Below are positions 62,213 to 64,000 of a stretch of DNA of 64,000 nt, in pieces; the first letter of the stretch is position 1, and every line of letters starts with the position of its first letter. The stretch covers positions 1 to 64,000 of the forward strand of contig NZ_SMAK01000013.1 of the NCBI RefSeq assembly GCF_004346195.1, in the 5' to 3' direction. The notes beneath the pieces are model-generated. The model worked only from the letters and a program-made list of their open reading frames with translations. It did not search any database and was not told the origin of the DNA. Position numbers and translations under genes: made by a program. Origin of the DNA: Tepidamorphus gemmatus (GTDB lineage Bacteria; Pseudomonadota; Alphaproteobacteria; Rhizobiales; Tepidamorphaceae).

Positions 62213-62932
62213 ATGGCAGCCGGAACTGGACGGCGGCGTCGCGTGAGCGTACGCGCCGCAGAGCAACGCATCGAAGAGGGCTCGCAGCGCGCCCGCGCCT
62301 ACCACGAGATTCGTCGCCGGATTCTCGCCAACGAGCTACAGCCTGGCGTCCAGATGCTCGAGACCGAGGTGGCCGATCTGCTCGGCATGAGCCGTACGCC
62401 GGTGCGCGAGGCGCTCATCAGGCTCGCCGAGGAGGGCCTCGTGGAGGTCCGTCCGCGCCATGGCATGCGGGTGAAGCCCGTCTCTCCGCAGGACATGCGC
62501 GAGATCTACGATGTGCTGACGAGCCTCGAGGCGACCGCCGCCGCGCTGGCGGCGCGCAGGCCCCTGTCGGGCGAGGAGTTGGCCGGTCTCGAGGCCGCGG
62601 TGGCCGAGATGGACGAGGCGCTGGAATGCGACGACCTCAAGCGCTGGGCCGAGGCGGACCAGCGCTTCCACGATCTGCTGGTGATCGGATCCGGCAACCG
62701 CCGCCTGCAGGACATCGTCGGGACCCTGCGTGATCAGGCCCACCGTGTCCGCATGGCGACGCTCGCTCTGCGGCCGAAGCCGGTGGAGTCCAACAACGAT
62801 CATCGGGCCGTGGTGGAGGCGATCCGTCGTGGCGACGCGGAGGCGGCCTGGCGTGCCCATCACGACCATCGCTCGCGCTCCGGGCGGATGCTGGTGGACC
62901 TGCTGACGCGGCTGGGTGTCGGCGGAATCTAG
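62213..62932 (+). CDS. GntR/FadR-family regulator (FCD type)
   Basis: A 239-residue regulator. Winged helix (about 28-90): ARAYHEIRRRILANELQPG, then VADLLGMSRTPVREALIRLAEEGLV. A C-terminal FCD domain (about 100-225) carries the metal-binding Asp/His residues (ADQRFHDLLV; NDHRAVVEAI; HHDHRSRS). It probably controls the adjacent divergent transporter or the sugar-acid genes in response to an organic acid. The start ATG 62213 follows a GGCGGG site; GTG 62243 is an alternative. Confidence 0.9.
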   Translation: MAAGTGRRRRVSVRAAEQRIEEGSQRARAYHEIRRRILANELQPGVQMLETEVADLLGMSRTPVREALIRLAEEGLVEVRPRHGMRVKPVSPQDMREIYDVLTSLEATAAALAARRPLSGEELAGLEAAVAEMDEALECDDLKRWAEADQRFHDLLVIGSGNRRLQDIVGTLRDQAHRVRMATLALRPKPVESNNDHRAVVEAIRRGDAEAAWRAHHDHRSRSGRMLVDLLTRLGVGGI

Positions 62933-62953
62933 GACGCAGCGTCGGTGCCGTCC

Positions 62954-63778
62954 CTATCGCTCGCCGTCCATGTACATGCGCCACTGCCGTTCGCCGATAT
63001 CGCAGGGAATGCGCGGTGCTGCCGCGCTCGCCGGAACGACCGCCGGAGGTTCCGGAACGCCGGCGATTTCCAGCACCAGCTTGTTGCGGATCGATTCGGC
63101 GAATTCCTGGGGGGAGTGAACCGGGATCAGGAACGCGCCCGGCCCGCCGATCACGCAGTCCTCGTAATAGATGTCGAGCTGTGGCAGGTCGAACAGCGAC
63201 AGGGGCCCGGCCGGATTGGCGAGGAGGGGCAGGCCGTTGATCGTTATGCCGTCCGCCACGGCGGCATCGCGCGCCACCACCACCGGGCCGCCCTGATTGT
63301 TCGGGCCGTCGCCCGAGATGTCGATCACCCGGCGCAGTCCCTGGAAGCCGTTGTCGCGGAACATTGATCTGGCGAAATCGATCGCGCCGCTCACCGAGGT
63401 GCGGCGCAGCCGCGAGATCGGCGCCTCGGCCAGAGCCGCGGAAAGGTCGGCGGCGCTTGCCGCCCCGTCGATGAGCGTCCAGTTCAGGGTGATGATCTGG
63501 CTGGCTGCACCGGCCCACTCCATGTAGGCCACCGCGATCCTGCCATGCGGGCCGCTTTCGATCGCCTGGATGACCAGCGGATCGAGAAACGCTCGGACAT
63601 AGCCGTCGCGCTGCAGGATCTGCTCTTCCATGTCCATTGACAGGGAGACGTCGACCGCGAGCACCAGTTCCAGATCGACCGGCTCGTCCGCAGCGGCGGC
63701 GGCCGGCAGCAGCAGCGCGGCAGCCATGATCGCAGTGCGCGGGACGGACGGCGTGGTCGGGAAGATGCCGCTCATCAT
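62954..63778 (-). CDS. DUF1194 secreted von Willebrand factor A-like protein
   Basis: A 274-residue exported protein. The signal peptide runs to about residue 31 (ALLLPAAAAA). The vWA-type metal site DVSLSM (DxSxS) is followed by the family pattern YMEWAG, RRVIDISGDGPNNQGG and VIGGPGAFLIPV. DUF1194 proteins are typical of alphaproteobacteria and have no known function. The end is a Cys-containing basic tail. ATG 63778 is the first of two adjacent Met codons. Confidence 0.9.
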   Translation of the reverse strand: MMSGIFPTTPSVPRTAIMAAALLLPAAAAADEPVDLELVLAVDVSLSMDMEEQILQRDGYVRAFLDPLVIQAIESGPHGRIAVAYMEWAGAASQIITLNWTLIDGAASAADLSAALAEAPISRLRRTSVSGAIDFARSMFRDNGFQGLRRVIDISGDGPNNQGGPVVVARDAAVADGITINGLPLLANPAGPLSLFDLPQLDIYYEDCVIGGPGAFLIPVHSPQEFAESIRNKLVLEIAGVPEPPAVVPASAAAPRIPCDIGERQWRMYMDGER

Positions 63779-63914
63779 GGCGACGGACGATAGGAAGCAA
63801 TCGCAGCCGCTGGAAGTCACGATAACGAGAGCGCCCGGGTACGGCACACCGGATCGGACTTGCGGATTGCGGAGCAGGATAGAACAGTTGACAGAATCGA
63901 TCAGGAGACCCCCG

Positions 63915-64000
63915 ATGCGTGATGCGTTGTTCGCCCGGATCGAGGCGAAGACGGCCGAACTCGTCGAACTGACCCGCGATCTCATCCGCATTCCAACTGT
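63915..64000 (+). CDS. M20-family peptidase/deacetylase, N-terminal fragment
   Basis: The window ends after 28 codons. The residues MRDALFARIEAKTAELVEL followed by TRDLIRIPT form the standard N-terminal helix of ArgE/DapE-type M20 metallohydrolases. The ribosome site CAGGAG precedes ATG. Metal-binding residues lie beyond the window. Confidence 0.75.
   Translation, partial: MRDALFARIEAKTAELVELTRDLIRIPT

Overview
The window is GC-rich alphaproteobacterial DNA. A Hyphomicrobiales (Rhizobiales)-type host is the best guess: the gene order LysM protein - Atm1-type ABC exporter - psd - pssA and the paired cytochrome c / ccdA / thioredoxin genes are typical of that order. This is an inference from gene order and protein style, not from a marker gene. 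A complete narGHJI operon with a fused NarK transporter and an Fnr/Dnr-like regulator points to nitrate respiration.

Region 1 (about 60-16251) is an integrated element lying against the 3' end of an initiator tRNA-Met gene (16252-16328, minus strand). In order it carries a tyrosine integrase cut off before its catalytic C-terminus, two small helix-turn-helix proteins, a prim-pol primase, an SF3 (D5/P4-type) helicase, small and large terminase subunits, a portal, a fused prohead protease-major capsid protein, a gpW-like connector and a DUF2190 decoration protein. No tail, lysis or lysogeny-repressor module is visible. This is the gene complement of a capsid-forming phage satellite (cf-PICI-like), or of a heavily reduced prophage. 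It carries three possible defence cargoes: a Type II restriction-modification locus wedged between the large terminase and the portal, a PIN-domain nuclease with an unknown partner, and an Mrr-type restriction enzyme next to the attachment site. Notable DNA signals are a symmetric pair of overlapping divergent promoters between integrase and regulator, an iteron-like inverted repeat around an alternating CG tract just after the helicase gene (candidate origin), palindromic operators at both promoters of the restriction-modification locus, and a 13-base G run at the start of its regulator gene.

Region 2 (16329-29438) starts with 0.9 kb lacking a supportable gene, then a CHAD protein. The nitrate respiration locus follows: a Crp/Fnr regulator diverges from narK(1-2 fusion)-narG-narH-narJ-narI-peptidyl-prolyl isomerase, with two perfect Fnr/Dnr boxes in the shared control region.

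Region 3 (29439-39461) is housekeeping: cysS, a citramalate synthase-like gene, a LOG-family protein, a LysM protein, an Atm1-like exporter, psd and pssA. Region 4 (39618-49047) holds a PadR-HlyD-RND efflux operon, a small membrane protein, cytochrome c2, a SoxS-like thioredoxin, ccdA and a NhaP/CvrA-like cation/proton antiporter.

Region 5 (49183-54374) is an uncharacterised three-gene module (a helical TelA-like protein, a DUF6384-like membrane protein, a long coiled-coil protein) followed by a soluble chemoreceptor with a zinc-binding domain. Region 6 (54371-64000) contains an AbrB-family membrane protein, a GNAT acetyltransferase, a CDF-like membrane protein, a probable sugar-acid oxidation pair (SDR plus DenD-like), a DHFR-like protein, a protease-inhibitor-like secreted protein, a hydroxyacid dehydrogenase, a DMT transporter, a GntR regulator, a DUF1194 secreted protein and the first codons of an M20 peptidase.
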